From an uncultured Opitutaceae bacterium (GTDB taxonomy: Bacteria > Verrucomicrobiota > Verrucomicrobiia > Opitutales > Opitutaceae): 33,158 bases of DNA. The DNA lies in the NCBI GenBank assembly GCA_903952145.1, contig CAJBES010000205.1, positions 1 through 33,158 on the forward strand. Direction: 5' to 3'. The notes below the pieces were generated by a model. The model saw nothing but the letters and a program-made list of their open reading frames with translations. It searched no databases and was not told the DNA's origin. Numbering within the stretch: the stretch's first letter is position 1; every line of letters starts with the position of its first letter. Below, in pieces: positions 15,200 through 22,848 of this stretch. The translations under genes and the position numbers were made by a program.

Positions 15200-16996
15200 T
15201 CAGAGCACGGTCGAGAGCAGGCCGTAGATGCCGACGGTCAGCGCCGCGAGCGAATCGCCGGCGATGAGGCCACCGCCGGCGAGTGACATTGTGCTCATGT
15301 CGGCGGGCAGGGCGTCAGCCTCATTGACCGGCGCCCGGCCTGCACTGAAGACGTTGAACAGCGATGCCCCGATCCCGCCACCTGTCCACCAGAGCACGGT
15401 GAGAATCTCAACAAAGCCGCCGAAGCTGGAGGCGTAGGGGCTCGGCATCACGACGGCGTCGAAGAGGAAGTCTGTGTTCCTGCCCGTGGTGCTGGCGTCG
15501 CGGAAGGCGTGGTAGCGCGGGTTGCGCTTCACGAGCTTGCGGATGACCTCGGTTGCCAGGCCGATGGCGAGGCCGAGCCAGAGGGCCTGCAGCACGTGGG
15601 GCTGCGCCTCGGTGATGCCGCGCAACGCGCCGACGAACTTGTAGGTCATGGCGCTCTGCCAATGCTGGGCGCCGGGGACCTCGTGCCCGAATTGGTCGAG
15701 TTGGAGCACGGGATAAGCCTGCAGGAAGATCTTCGCGAGCAGGACGGCGAAGACGGCACCGAACACGATGCCGATCATCTGGTAGCGGAATTGGGCGATG
15801 CGGTTGGTGCCGAGGCGCCAGCCGATCGAGCGGTCCTGCTGCATATCCCCGCCTTCGCTGCAGGCGATGAGCAGGATCGAGGCACACATGAGCCCGGTGC
15901 CGGGATTAGTCAGCCCGGCGGCGGCGAGGATGAAAACTGTCAGGACGAAAGCGCTCGAGATGGGATTCGAATCGGAGATGCCAAGCGAGATGCCGTTCAC
16001 CAGCACGAACAGGAAACAGAGTCCGACCGCGATGAACAGGAAGCGCAGGGGCTCCCCCAGCACGAAATGGCCGCTCAGCACCACCGCGGCCCCCCAGAAG
16101 ACCACCCAGAGCACGAGGCGCCAGAAATTAACCCGTTTCCAGTCCTCCTGCGGCACGGGATTAACAGGCAGCTTGGTCTGGAAGCGTCGCGCCGCCTGGA
16201 AAAGGATGAGCACGATGTCGATTAGGGCGGCGCCGAGAATAGTACCGAGGGCGATGATGAAGCCGATCTTGCGGTAAGGATCGCCAGACTCGAGCCAGCC
16301 GATGGCGACCAGATGAGGCTGTGCGCACCAGCCGATGAGCGCGACCACCAGTGCAGGAATGGCGATGCGCGCCCCCACAATCATGCCGGCCCCGAGGGTT
16401 GAGACGGAGAGGCCCGTGGCCCCGAGCACCGCCACTTTGATGCTGCCAAGACCGACCGCATAGCCGACGGCCATGCCGCCGCCCAGTTTGGCGACCGAAC
16501 GGCGGAGAAGACTGGGATCGGTGAGGGCGCGCAGGATGTTGGCGACGGCAAAACCCGACGGGAAGGTCAGCTGCATGCGGTCCACCAGCACCGGGGTGTA
16601 GAGCATGCCGATCCCGACGCCGAACATGCCGATGCAACAGTAAAACAGCGCCAGCTCCCAGCCCGGCACCTCGGGCAGGCCAAGCCAGTGCCGCGCCTGG
16701 ATGAGCACCGCCATGCCACACATGCCGGCCACCGATGCCGCCATGGTCTGCATGTAGTTCGCACCGTGCTTGCCCTCGGGGCCATAGGGCAGCGTGACCA
16801 CGCTGCCAAGGATGCCTGCGAGCACCTGGCCACCGACAAAGAACCCGATGGAAAAGTTCATGAAGGCCGCCGAGATACCACCGAGCGGCCCGAGGATGAA
16901 GATGGCGACGACCGCCAGCATCAGGTGGTAGGCAGGTGTGCCGATGGCGGGCAGGTAACGTCTCAAGCCGGTTGGGGCGGGGGAGCTGGAAAGCAT
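15200..16996 (-). CDS. OPT-family oligopeptide/metal-chelate transporter (copy 1)
   Basis: This 598-residue polytopic membrane protein has about 14 hydrophobic segments. It shows OPT-family landmarks: GGISAAFMNFSIGFFVGGQV near the N-terminus, LTFPSGFAVANILRAL, and the SEGGDMQQDRSIGWRLGTNR loop that corresponds to the conserved GDxxQDxKxGxxxGxxP region. OPT carriers take up oligopeptides or metal-siderophore/nicotianamine-type chelates by proton symport; the substrate cannot be read from sequence. The ATG at 16996 is preceded by GAGGGCCC, a reasonable Shine-Dalgarno. A degenerate CGTCACGAATGAA repeat lies just upstream. asnS follows on the same strand. A second OPT gene lies at 22849-24786. 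Confidence 0.88.
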   Translation of the reverse strand: MLSSSPAPTGLRRYLPAIGTPAYHLMLAVVAIFILGPLGGISAAFMNFSIGFFVGGQVLAGILGSVVTLPYGPEGKHGANYMQTMAASVAGMCGMAVLIQARHWLGLPEVPGWELALFYCCIGMFGVGIGMLYTPVLVDRMQLTFPSGFAVANILRALTDPSLLRRSVAKLGGGMAVGYAVGLGSIKVAVLGATGLSVSTLGAGMIVGARIAIPALVVALIGWCAQPHLVAIGWLESGDPYRKIGFIIALGTILGAALIDIVLILFQAARRFQTKLPVNPVPQEDWKRVNFWRLVLWVVFWGAAVVLSGHFVLGEPLRFLFIAVGLCFLFVLVNGISLGISDSNPISSAFVLTVFILAAAGLTNPGTGLMCASILLIACSEGGDMQQDRSIGWRLGTNRIAQFRYQMIGIVFGAVFAVLLAKIFLQAYPVLQLDQFGHEVPGAQHWQSAMTYKFVGALRGITEAQPHVLQALWLGLAIGLATEVIRKLVKRNPRYHAFRDASTTGRNTDFLFDAVVMPSPYASSFGGFVEILTVLWWTGGGIGASLFNVFSAGRAPVNEADALPADMSTMSLAGGGLIAGDSLAALTVGIYGLLSTVL

Positions 16997-17006
16997 GGGC
17001 CCTCAT

Positions 17007-17039
17007 GAACCATGGAAGACGCGGCCCGTCACGAATGAA
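17007..17039. repeat. Degenerate half-copy of the 1827-type repeat
   Basis: GAACCATGGAAGACGCGGCC and then CGTCACGAATGAA (17027-17039) line up with 1826-1859. The last 13 bases are identical to 1847-1859. No opposite arm was found, so it is a partial copy. It lies in the divergent region between the OPT gene (start 16996) and pntAA (start 17182). Confidence 0.45.
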
Positions 17040-17181
17040 CTATCTTCCTTGGGCCGGCGCGGTCCGGACGCCCCGCCCAATCTGTTTTGGGCCCTTGCAA
17101 ATTCGCCATTGAGGCCCGGCCGGGAGCCCAACAGCGTCCTTGCCGGCCGGGTGTCCCGACCACAACCTCCACCCTCATTTT

Positions 17182-18315
17182 ATGATCTGCTACGTTCCCA
17201 CTGAGACGGCCCCGGCCGAACCCCGGGCGGCGCTTACCCCCGCCACCGCGCAGGCCTTGGTCAAACTGGGCTTCACCGTGCAGGCTGCGCCCGGCCTGGG
17301 GCAGGCCAGCCACTATGCCGATGCCGATTACGCAAAGGCGGGCGTCACCTTCGCCGCCGACCACGCGGCCGCGCTGGCGGCGGCCGACCTCGTGCTGCGC
17401 GTGCGCAAGCCGCCGACGGAGGACATCGCCCGCATGAAACGCGGAGCGTTGCACCTGAGTTTTCTCGATCCCTTCAACGAACCTGCGCTGCTGGCGGCCT
17501 TCGCCGCCGCCGGGGTCAGTGCCGTCAGCCTGGAGATGATCCCGCGCACGACGCAGGCGCAGAAGATGGACGCGCTCAGCTCGCAGGCGAGCCTGGCCGG
17601 CTACGCCGCGGTCATCGAGGCCGCGCAGCGACTGCGCATGGCGCTGCCGATGATGATGACCCCCGCCGGCACCATCATGCCGGCGCGGGTGTTTGTCATC
17701 GGCGCGGGCGTTGCGGGACTGCAGGCGATTGCGACGGCCAAACGGCTGGGTGCGCGCATCGAGGCGTTCGACACCAGGCCGGTGGTCGAGGAGCAGGTGA
17801 AGTCGCTCGGCGCCAAATTCGTGAAGATCGACCTCGGGGAGACCGGCCAGACCGCCGGTGGCTACGCCAAGGCGCTCACGCCCGAGCAGATCGCGAAGCA
17901 GCAGGCGGGCATGGCGAAAATCTGCGCCCAGTCCGACATTGTCATCACCACGGCCAAGGTCTTCGGCCGGCCGGCGCCGCGGGTCGTGACGCAGGCGATG
18001 CTCGACGGTATGAAGCCCGGCAGCGTGGTGGTGGACCTGGCGGTGGAGACCGGCGGCAACGTCGAGAGCTCCCGCCCGGGCGAAGACGTGGTTACACCCA
18101 ACGGGGTCACCATCATCGGGCATCCCTGCCTCGAGGGCACGGTGGCCCACCACGCCACGCAGGTGTTGGCGGCGAACTTCGCCGCCTGGCTCACGCACTT
18201 CTGGGACGAGAAAACCAAGACCCTGCGCCTCGACCCGCCCGACGAGATTCTCCAGGGCTGCCTCCTCACGCACGGCGGCGCCGTCGTGCATCCACAATTC
18301 ACCCAAAAAACCTGA
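17182..18315 (+). CDS. pntAA: NAD(P) transhydrogenase alpha subunit, part 1 (NAD-binding)
   Basis: This 377-residue soluble protein is domain I of proton-translocating transhydrogenase, which binds NAD(H). It starts MICYVPTETAPAEPRAALTP, the family's ExRxALTP opening. It carries LSSQASLAGYAAVIEAAQ, the Rossmann motif VIGAGVAGLQAIATAKRLGA, and VVVDLAVETGGNVE. The ATG at 17182 fits the family start; 14 upstream codons are not conserved-looking. In the split (RrPntAA-like) arrangement the membrane part of alpha is a separate gene, as seen directly downstream with 9 bases between. With pntAB and pntB it transfers hydride from NADH to NADP+ driven by proton influx. Confidence 0.93.
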   Translation: MICYVPTETAPAEPRAALTPATAQALVKLGFTVQAAPGLGQASHYADADYAKAGVTFAADHAAALAAADLVLRVRKPPTEDIARMKRGALHLSFLDPFNEPALLAAFAAAGVSAVSLEMIPRTTQAQKMDALSSQASLAGYAAVIEAAQRLRMALPMMMTPAGTIMPARVFVIGAGVAGLQAIATAKRLGARIEAFDTRPVVEEQVKSLGAKFVKIDLGETGQTAGGYAKALTPEQIAKQQAGMAKICAQSDIVITTAKVFGRPAPRVVTQAMLDGMKPGSVVVDLAVETGGNVESSRPGEDVVTPNGVTIIGHPCLEGTVAHHATQVLAANFAAWLTHFWDEKTKTLRLDPPDEILQGCLLTHGGAVVHPQFTQKT

Positions 18316-18324
18316 ACCCCAGCC

Positions 18325-18666
18325 ATGTTCCTGCTCATCGCCTCTGCCAACAAACTCGTGCCGCTGACCGCGGCCGAACTCTATCCGTTGCTTTTCATCC
18401 TGGTCCTGGCCGGTTTCCTCGGCTACGAAGTGATCGGGCGCGTTTCACCGACGTTGCACACCCCGCTCATGGCGGCCACCAACGCCATTTCCGGCATCTC
18501 GCTGGTCGGTTCGCTCGTGGCGGCGGGCGGCGACTACTCCCTGACCAGCCACATTCTTGGCATGTTCGCCGTTTGCGCGGCGTCCATCAATGTTGTCGGC
18601 GGATTCCTGATCACCGACCGCATGCTGCGCATGTTCCGGAAAAAAGCCCCTGGATCAAAATCATGA
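18325..18666 (+). CDS. pntAB: NAD(P) transhydrogenase alpha subunit, part 2 (membrane)
   Basis: This 113-residue protein has three to four hydrophobic helices: LYPLLFILVLAGFLGYEVIG, TNAISGISLVGSLVAAG and ILGMFAVCAASINVVGGFLI. It ends in TDRMLRMFRKK, the standard end of the PntAB membrane segment. It contributes part of the proton channel of domain II. It begins 9 bases after pntAA and its stop overlaps the pntB start in an ATGA (18663-18666), so translation is probably coupled. Confidence 0.93.
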   Translation: MFLLIASANKLVPLTAAELYPLLFILVLAGFLGYEVIGRVSPTLHTPLMAATNAISGISLVGSLVAAGGDYSLTSHILGMFAVCAASINVVGGFLITDRMLRMFRKKAPGSKS

Positions 18667-20072
18667 ACGTTGAACTGAGCCATATCCTGGCGGAGGGGGC
18701 CTACCTCGTCGCCGCCATCCTGTTTGTCCTCGGCCTCAAGGCCCTGAGCCATCCCGACACCGCGAGACGCGGCATGTTCATGGCCGAGATCGGCATGCTG
18801 CTCGCCGTGATCGGCACGCTGCTCTATTTTGAGATCGTCACCTGGACCTGGATCCTGGTGGGCGTGGCCGTGGGTTCGGCCGTCGGCACCCTGATGGCGG
18901 TGTTCATGCCGATGACGGCGATGCCGCAACGGATCGCCCTGTCGCACGCTTTCGGCGCGCTCGCCGCGGTGCTGGTCGGCATCTACAAATTCATTGAGTA
19001 TCCGGTGGACGACCTGGGCCGGCTGCGCATTGCGGCGCTGGGCTTTGAGGTGCTTTTTGGCGGGCTCACCGTCACGGGCTCGCTCATGGCCTTTGCCAAG
19101 CTGCAGGAACTGGTCCGCGGTGCGCCCATCACCTTCCGCGGCCAGAATTTCTTCAATCTCGGGCTCCTGACCACCACCGTCGCACTCTACATCTATTTTG
19201 TGTGCGATCCCTCGGCCGCGTGGGCGTTTTATACGTTTCTGGCCCTCGGTTTCGTGGTGGGCATCCTGCTCGTTTTGCCCATCGGCGGAGCCGACATGCC
19301 GGTGGTCATCTCCCTGCTCAACAGCTACGCCGGCCTGGCGGCCGCCGCGACAGGGATCGCGATCGACAACAAGGTGCTCATCATCGCCGGTTCGCTCGAC
19401 GGCACGAGCGGCTTCTTCCTTTCGATCCTGATGAGCCGCGCGATGAACCGTTCGTTCGCCAACGTTCTGTTCGGCGCGGTGGGGGCGGCCCCGCCGCCAG
19501 GCACCAAGACGGTGGAAACCCGCACCGTGATGCGCTACACGCCGGACGACATGAAGTTCGTCCTCGAGAACGCGGCCAACGTCATCATTGTGCCCGGCTA
19601 CGGCATGGCGGTGGCGCAGGCGCAGCACGTGCTGCACGAGATCGCCAACCACCTCATCGAACTCGGCATTCAGGTGCGCTACGCCATCCACCCGGTCGCG
19701 GGCCGCATGCCAGGCCACATGAACGTGCTGCTGGCCGAGGCCAACGTGTCCTACGACATGCTGTTCGAGCGTGATGCCATCAACGACCAGTTTGCCGAGA
19801 CCGATGTGGTGGTCGTGGTCGGCGCCAATGACGTCGTCAATCCGGCGGCGCGCACCAAGAAGGGCAGTCCGCTCTACGGCATGCCCATCCTTGACGTGGA
19901 CAAGGCGCGCACCGTGATCTTCCTCAAGCGTTCGATGGGGGCCGGTTTTGCCGGGGAGGAGAACGAACTCTTCTTCGACAAGAAGACCATGATGGTCCTC
20001 GGTGACGCCAAGCAGACGCTGACGGCGGTTGCCGGCCAACTCAAGAAGCGCCCCGGTCTCGTGCACGGCTGA
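18663..20072 (+). CDS. pntB: NAD(P) transhydrogenase beta subunit
   Basis: The 469-residue beta subunit begins MNVELSHILAEGAYLVAAIL. It has about nine membrane helices over residues 5-265 (domain II). A linker leads to the NADP(H)-binding domain III with VIIVPGYGMAVAQAQHVLHE, GRMPGHMNVLLAEANVSYDM and GANDVVNPAARTKKGSPLYG. The characteristic RSMGAGFAGEENELFF segment binds the NADP phosphate. Full-length by family standard. The start ATG overlaps the pntAB stop by 4 bases. A hairpin at 20238-20257 separates it from the convergent nfnB. Confidence 0.95.
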   Translation: MNVELSHILAEGAYLVAAILFVLGLKALSHPDTARRGMFMAEIGMLLAVIGTLLYFEIVTWTWILVGVAVGSAVGTLMAVFMPMTAMPQRIALSHAFGALAAVLVGIYKFIEYPVDDLGRLRIAALGFEVLFGGLTVTGSLMAFAKLQELVRGAPITFRGQNFFNLGLLTTTVALYIYFVCDPSAAWAFYTFLALGFVVGILLVLPIGGADMPVVISLLNSYAGLAAAATGIAIDNKVLIIAGSLDGTSGFFLSILMSRAMNRSFANVLFGAVGAAPPPGTKTVETRTVMRYTPDDMKFVLENAANVIIVPGYGMAVAQAQHVLHEIANHLIELGIQVRYAIHPVAGRMPGHMNVLLAEANVSYDMLFERDAINDQFAETDVVVVVGANDVVNPAARTKKGSPLYGMPILDVDKARTVIFLKRSMGAGFAGEENELFFDKKTMMVLGDAKQTLTAVAGQLKKRPGLVHG

Positions 20073-20237
20073 ACCCAACGCCGCACGCGGCAAGGGCACG
20101 GGCCGCCCGGGGCTGGAAAGCAGCTCTTGCCGATGCCCAACACCCGCATGCGCTACGGCGAGGCCAAGGCCCCGCTGCAGGGCGTCGTGGCCGAGCTGAA
20201 GAGCCTCGCCGCGGGATGGGCCAACGCGGATCGGCCG

Positions 20238-20257
20238 GGCGGCAACCCGGTGCCGCC
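20238..20257. terminator. Hairpin between convergent pntB and nfnB
   Basis: GGCGGCA (20238-20244) pairs with TGCCGCC (20251-20257) around ACCCGG. It abuts the stop codon of nfnB (20257-20259). It may terminate both convergent transcripts; no T-tract is present. Confidence 0.45.
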
Positions 20258-21702
20258 TACGCCTGACCGGCGGCGGTGGCTGGCACAACTTCGGTCCGGG
20301 CCTGGAAATATCGGTCGATCGCCTGGGCGGCGCGTTTGCCGTCGCCCATCGCCAGGATGACCGTGGCCGCGCCGCGCACGATGTCTCCGCCGGCAAACAC
20401 GCCCGGCACGCTGGTCATGCCCTGCTCGTCAACCTGGATGTTGCCGCGTGCGTCCAGCTTGAGGTCGGGACAGGTGGCGGTGAGGAGCGGGTTGGCGCGT
20501 GTGCCGAGGGCACTGATGACCATGTCGCACTCGATGACAAACTCCGAACCGGGGATGGGCACGGGCCGGCGGCGACCGGACGCGTCGGGCTCGCCCAATT
20601 GCATGCGTTCGCAACGCAGGCCGCTGACCCACCGGCGGTCGGTGCCGAGAATTTCCAGCGGAGCCGCAAGGAGTTCGAACTCGATGCCCTCCTGCTCGGC
20701 ATGGTGCAGTTCCTCGACCCGGGCGGGCATTTCGGCCTTGGTGCGCCGGTAGACGATGAACGCCCGCTCGGCCCCCATGCGCCGGGCGGTGCGCGCAGAG
20801 TCCATCGCGACGTTGCCGCCGCCCACCACCGCCACGCGGCGCGGCCGCAGCACGGGGGTGTCGGCTTCCGCGGTGAACGCCGCCATCAGATTCACGCGGG
20901 TCAGGTATTCGTTGGCGGTGTAGACCCCCTGGAGATTTTCGCCGGGGATGTTCATGAACATCGGCAGGCCGGCGCCGTTGGCGATGAACACCCCATCGAA
21001 ACGCGCCTGCAGTTCCGGCACCGTGTAGGTGCGGCCGATGACGACGTTGCATTCGATCTTCACGCCGGAACGGCAGAGCCGTTCCACCTCCTCATCGACG
21101 ATCTTCTTGGGCAGACGGAATTCCGGGATGCCGTAGACCAACACGCCGCCCGGCCGGTGCAGCGCCTCATAGACCGTGACATCGTGGCCACGGCGCACCA
21201 GTTCGCCTGCCGCAGTCAAACCCGCGGGGCCGGATCCGACAATGGCGACGCGGCGGCCCGTCGGGGGCACTGCGTGCAGCGGCACGGCCTCCGGGTGCTG
21301 ACGGGCCCAGTCGGCGACGAATCGTTCCAAGTGGCCGACGGCGACAGGTTCACCCTTGCAGGCGCGCACGCATACGCATTCGCACTGCGTTTCCTGCGGA
21401 CAGACGCGGCCGGTGATGGCAGGCAGGGCGTTGTCGCCGAGCAGCGACCTGGCCGCCTCGGGCAGATTGCCCTGCGCAAGCAGTTCGAGGAAACGCGGAA
21501 TATTGACGCCAACCGGGCAGCCGTTCATGCAGCGCGGATCCTTGCACTGCAGGCAACGGTCCGCCTCGATGAGGGCGAATTTTTCGGGCAGGCCGAGATT
21601 GACCTCCTCGAAATTTACGCGGCGCCGCCCGGCGTCCTGCTCGGGCATGGCCTGCCGCCGGAGTTGCAGGCGTTCCTTGGTCGTGATGCGTTTCGGTTGC
21701 AC
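20257..21702 (-). CDS. nfnB: NfnB-type large subunit / GltA-like NADPH oxidoreductase
   Basis: This 481-residue protein matches the glutamate synthase small-subunit-like family that includes NfnB. The N-terminus binds iron-sulfur clusters: CLQCKDPRCMNGCP (Cys 50, 53, 58, 62) and CPQETQCECVCVRACKGEPV (Cys 101 onward). An FAD Rossmann motif VAIVGSGPAGLTAAGELVRR (about 152-171) and an NADPH motif VAVVGGGNVAMDSARTARRM follow. AGGDIVRGAATVILAMGDGK binds FAD at the C-terminus. Because nfnA lies 20 bases upstream on the same strand, the NfnAB reading (NADH-dependent reduced ferredoxin:NADP+ oxidoreductase) is preferred over a stand-alone GltD; no GltB-type large subunit is in the window. In Nfn this subunit carries the bifurcating FAD. 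Confidence 0.88.
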   Translation of the reverse strand: MQPKRITTKERLQLRRQAMPEQDAGRRRVNFEEVNLGLPEKFALIEADRCLQCKDPRCMNGCPVGVNIPRFLELLAQGNLPEAARSLLGDNALPAITGRVCPQETQCECVCVRACKGEPVAVGHLERFVADWARQHPEAVPLHAVPPTGRRVAIVGSGPAGLTAAGELVRRGHDVTVYEALHRPGGVLVYGIPEFRLPKKIVDEEVERLCRSGVKIECNVVIGRTYTVPELQARFDGVFIANGAGLPMFMNIPGENLQGVYTANEYLTRVNLMAAFTAEADTPVLRPRRVAVVGGGNVAMDSARTARRMGAERAFIVYRRTKAEMPARVEELHHAEQEGIEFELLAAPLEILGTDRRWVSGLRCERMQLGEPDASGRRRPVPIPGSEFVIECDMVISALGTRANPLLTATCPDLKLDARGNIQVDEQGMTSVPGVFAGGDIVRGAATVILAMGDGKRAAQAIDRYFQARTEVVPATAAGQA

Positions 21703-21722
21703 AGCGGGGGTCGGGAGGGGGA

Positions 21723-22586
21723 TCAGCGGTGGTTGAGGCCGACACGGCAGCCGTCGGCACCGCAGGAGTTGGCGGTCTGTTCGAACTCGCGGTAGGTGGT
21801 CTGGCGGTCGGCCAGTAGGTCAAAATCAACTGCGTGTCCGTCGAATTCCGGACCGTCGACACACGCGAAAAACACCTTGCCGCCCACATTCACGCGGCAG
21901 CCGCCGCACATGCCCGTGCCATCGACCATGAGCGGATTCAGCGAGACGATCGTGCGCACACCGGCGGGACGGGTCAGTGCTGCGACCGCGCGCATCATCG
22001 GCACCGGGCCCACGGCGTAAACGATCCCGATGCCACCAGCGGCCAGTAGCTCGGCGGCCGCCTGGGTGACGAAACCCTTGCGGCCATAGCTGCCGTCATC
22101 GGTGCAGACGACCACGGCACCCAACTGGCGCAGTTCCGTTTCGAAAATCACCCATTCCTTCGAGCGGCCGCCAATGATGCTGGTGACCTGCACGCCGCCC
22201 CGCGACAATGCCTGCGCGATCGGGTGGGCGACGGCCGTGCCCACGCCGCCGCCGATGCACAGGGCATGGCCCTGCCTGATCACCTCGGTGGGGTGCCCCA
22301 ACGGGCCGGCGATGTCCTGAATCGCCTGACCGGGCTCCAAGGCGACCAGTTCGCGCGTGCTTTTACCCACGGCCTGGATCACGAGGGCGATGGTGCCGGC
22401 AACTGGGTCGGAGTCGGCGATGGTCAGGGGAATGCGCTCTGCGCCTTCGCCGCGGCGCACGATGACAAACTGCCCCGCCTGCCGGATCTCGGCAATCCGG
22501 GGCGCGCACACGTCGAGACGAGTCACATTCGGACTGAGCTGGGTTTTGGCGATGATGGCGTGCATCCGGGTGAAAGAGGAAGGCAT
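21723..22586 (-). CDS. nfnA: NfnA-type small subunit (ferredoxin-NADP reductase-like, 2Fe-2S)
   Basis: The product has about 287 residues from ATG at 22586; 22565 is a second in-frame ATG. It has the ferredoxin-NADP reductase fold. RLDVCAPRIAEIRQAGQFVI and ERIPLTIADSD bind FAD. LCIGGGVGTAVAHPIAQAL and VYAVGPVPMMRAVAALT form the nucleotide domain. The C-terminal MCGGCRVNVGGKVFFACVDG holds the [2Fe-2S] cysteines typical of NfnA and the dihydroorotate-dehydrogenase PyrK-like group. It transfers electrons between NADH and the large subunit. It is followed at 20 bases by nfnB, supporting a heterodimer. PyrK is an alternative only if a pyrD gene were next to it, which it is not. Confidence 0.87.
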   Translation of the reverse strand: MPSSFTRMHAIIAKTQLSPNVTRLDVCAPRIAEIRQAGQFVIVRRGEGAERIPLTIADSDPVAGTIALVIQAVGKSTRELVALEPGQAIQDIAGPLGHPTEVIRQGHALCIGGGVGTAVAHPIAQALSRGGVQVTSIIGGRSKEWVIFETELRQLGAVVVCTDDGSYGRKGFVTQAAAELLAAGGIGIVYAVGPVPMMRAVAALTRPAGVRTIVSLNPLMVDGTGMCGGCRVNVGGKVFFACVDGPEFDGHAVDFDLLADRQTTYREFEQTANSCGADGCRVGLNHR

Positions 22587-22848
22587 ACCAAGGCAAGGTC
22601 GGTGGGACAAATCAACGTCCAACCGCAGATCCGGCTGCCGATGCGAGGCCAGCTTTGTTGGCAGCGATCCGTCTATGAGCATGACGGAGACTCGCACCTG
22701 ACTGGCAAGAGAGGGGGCTCTGTCGCCCAAGAGCCGGTGCCGATCAGAAAATGCAGGGGCCTGCGCCGGGATTGAATCAAGGGCCCGGGCTCATGCGGTG
22801 TTTGCCCGGCCAACTGGCCCGCCCGGCCGGCGCAAAGTCTGGGCCCCC

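Noticed and set aside
20127-20360. Possible 77-residue small protein after pntB
   Set aside because: It starts with TTG or ATG after a GGAAAG, but it overlaps nfnB antisense, passes through the hairpin and matches nothing I know. Its first half (RMRYGEAKAPLQGVVAEL) is the only protein-like part.
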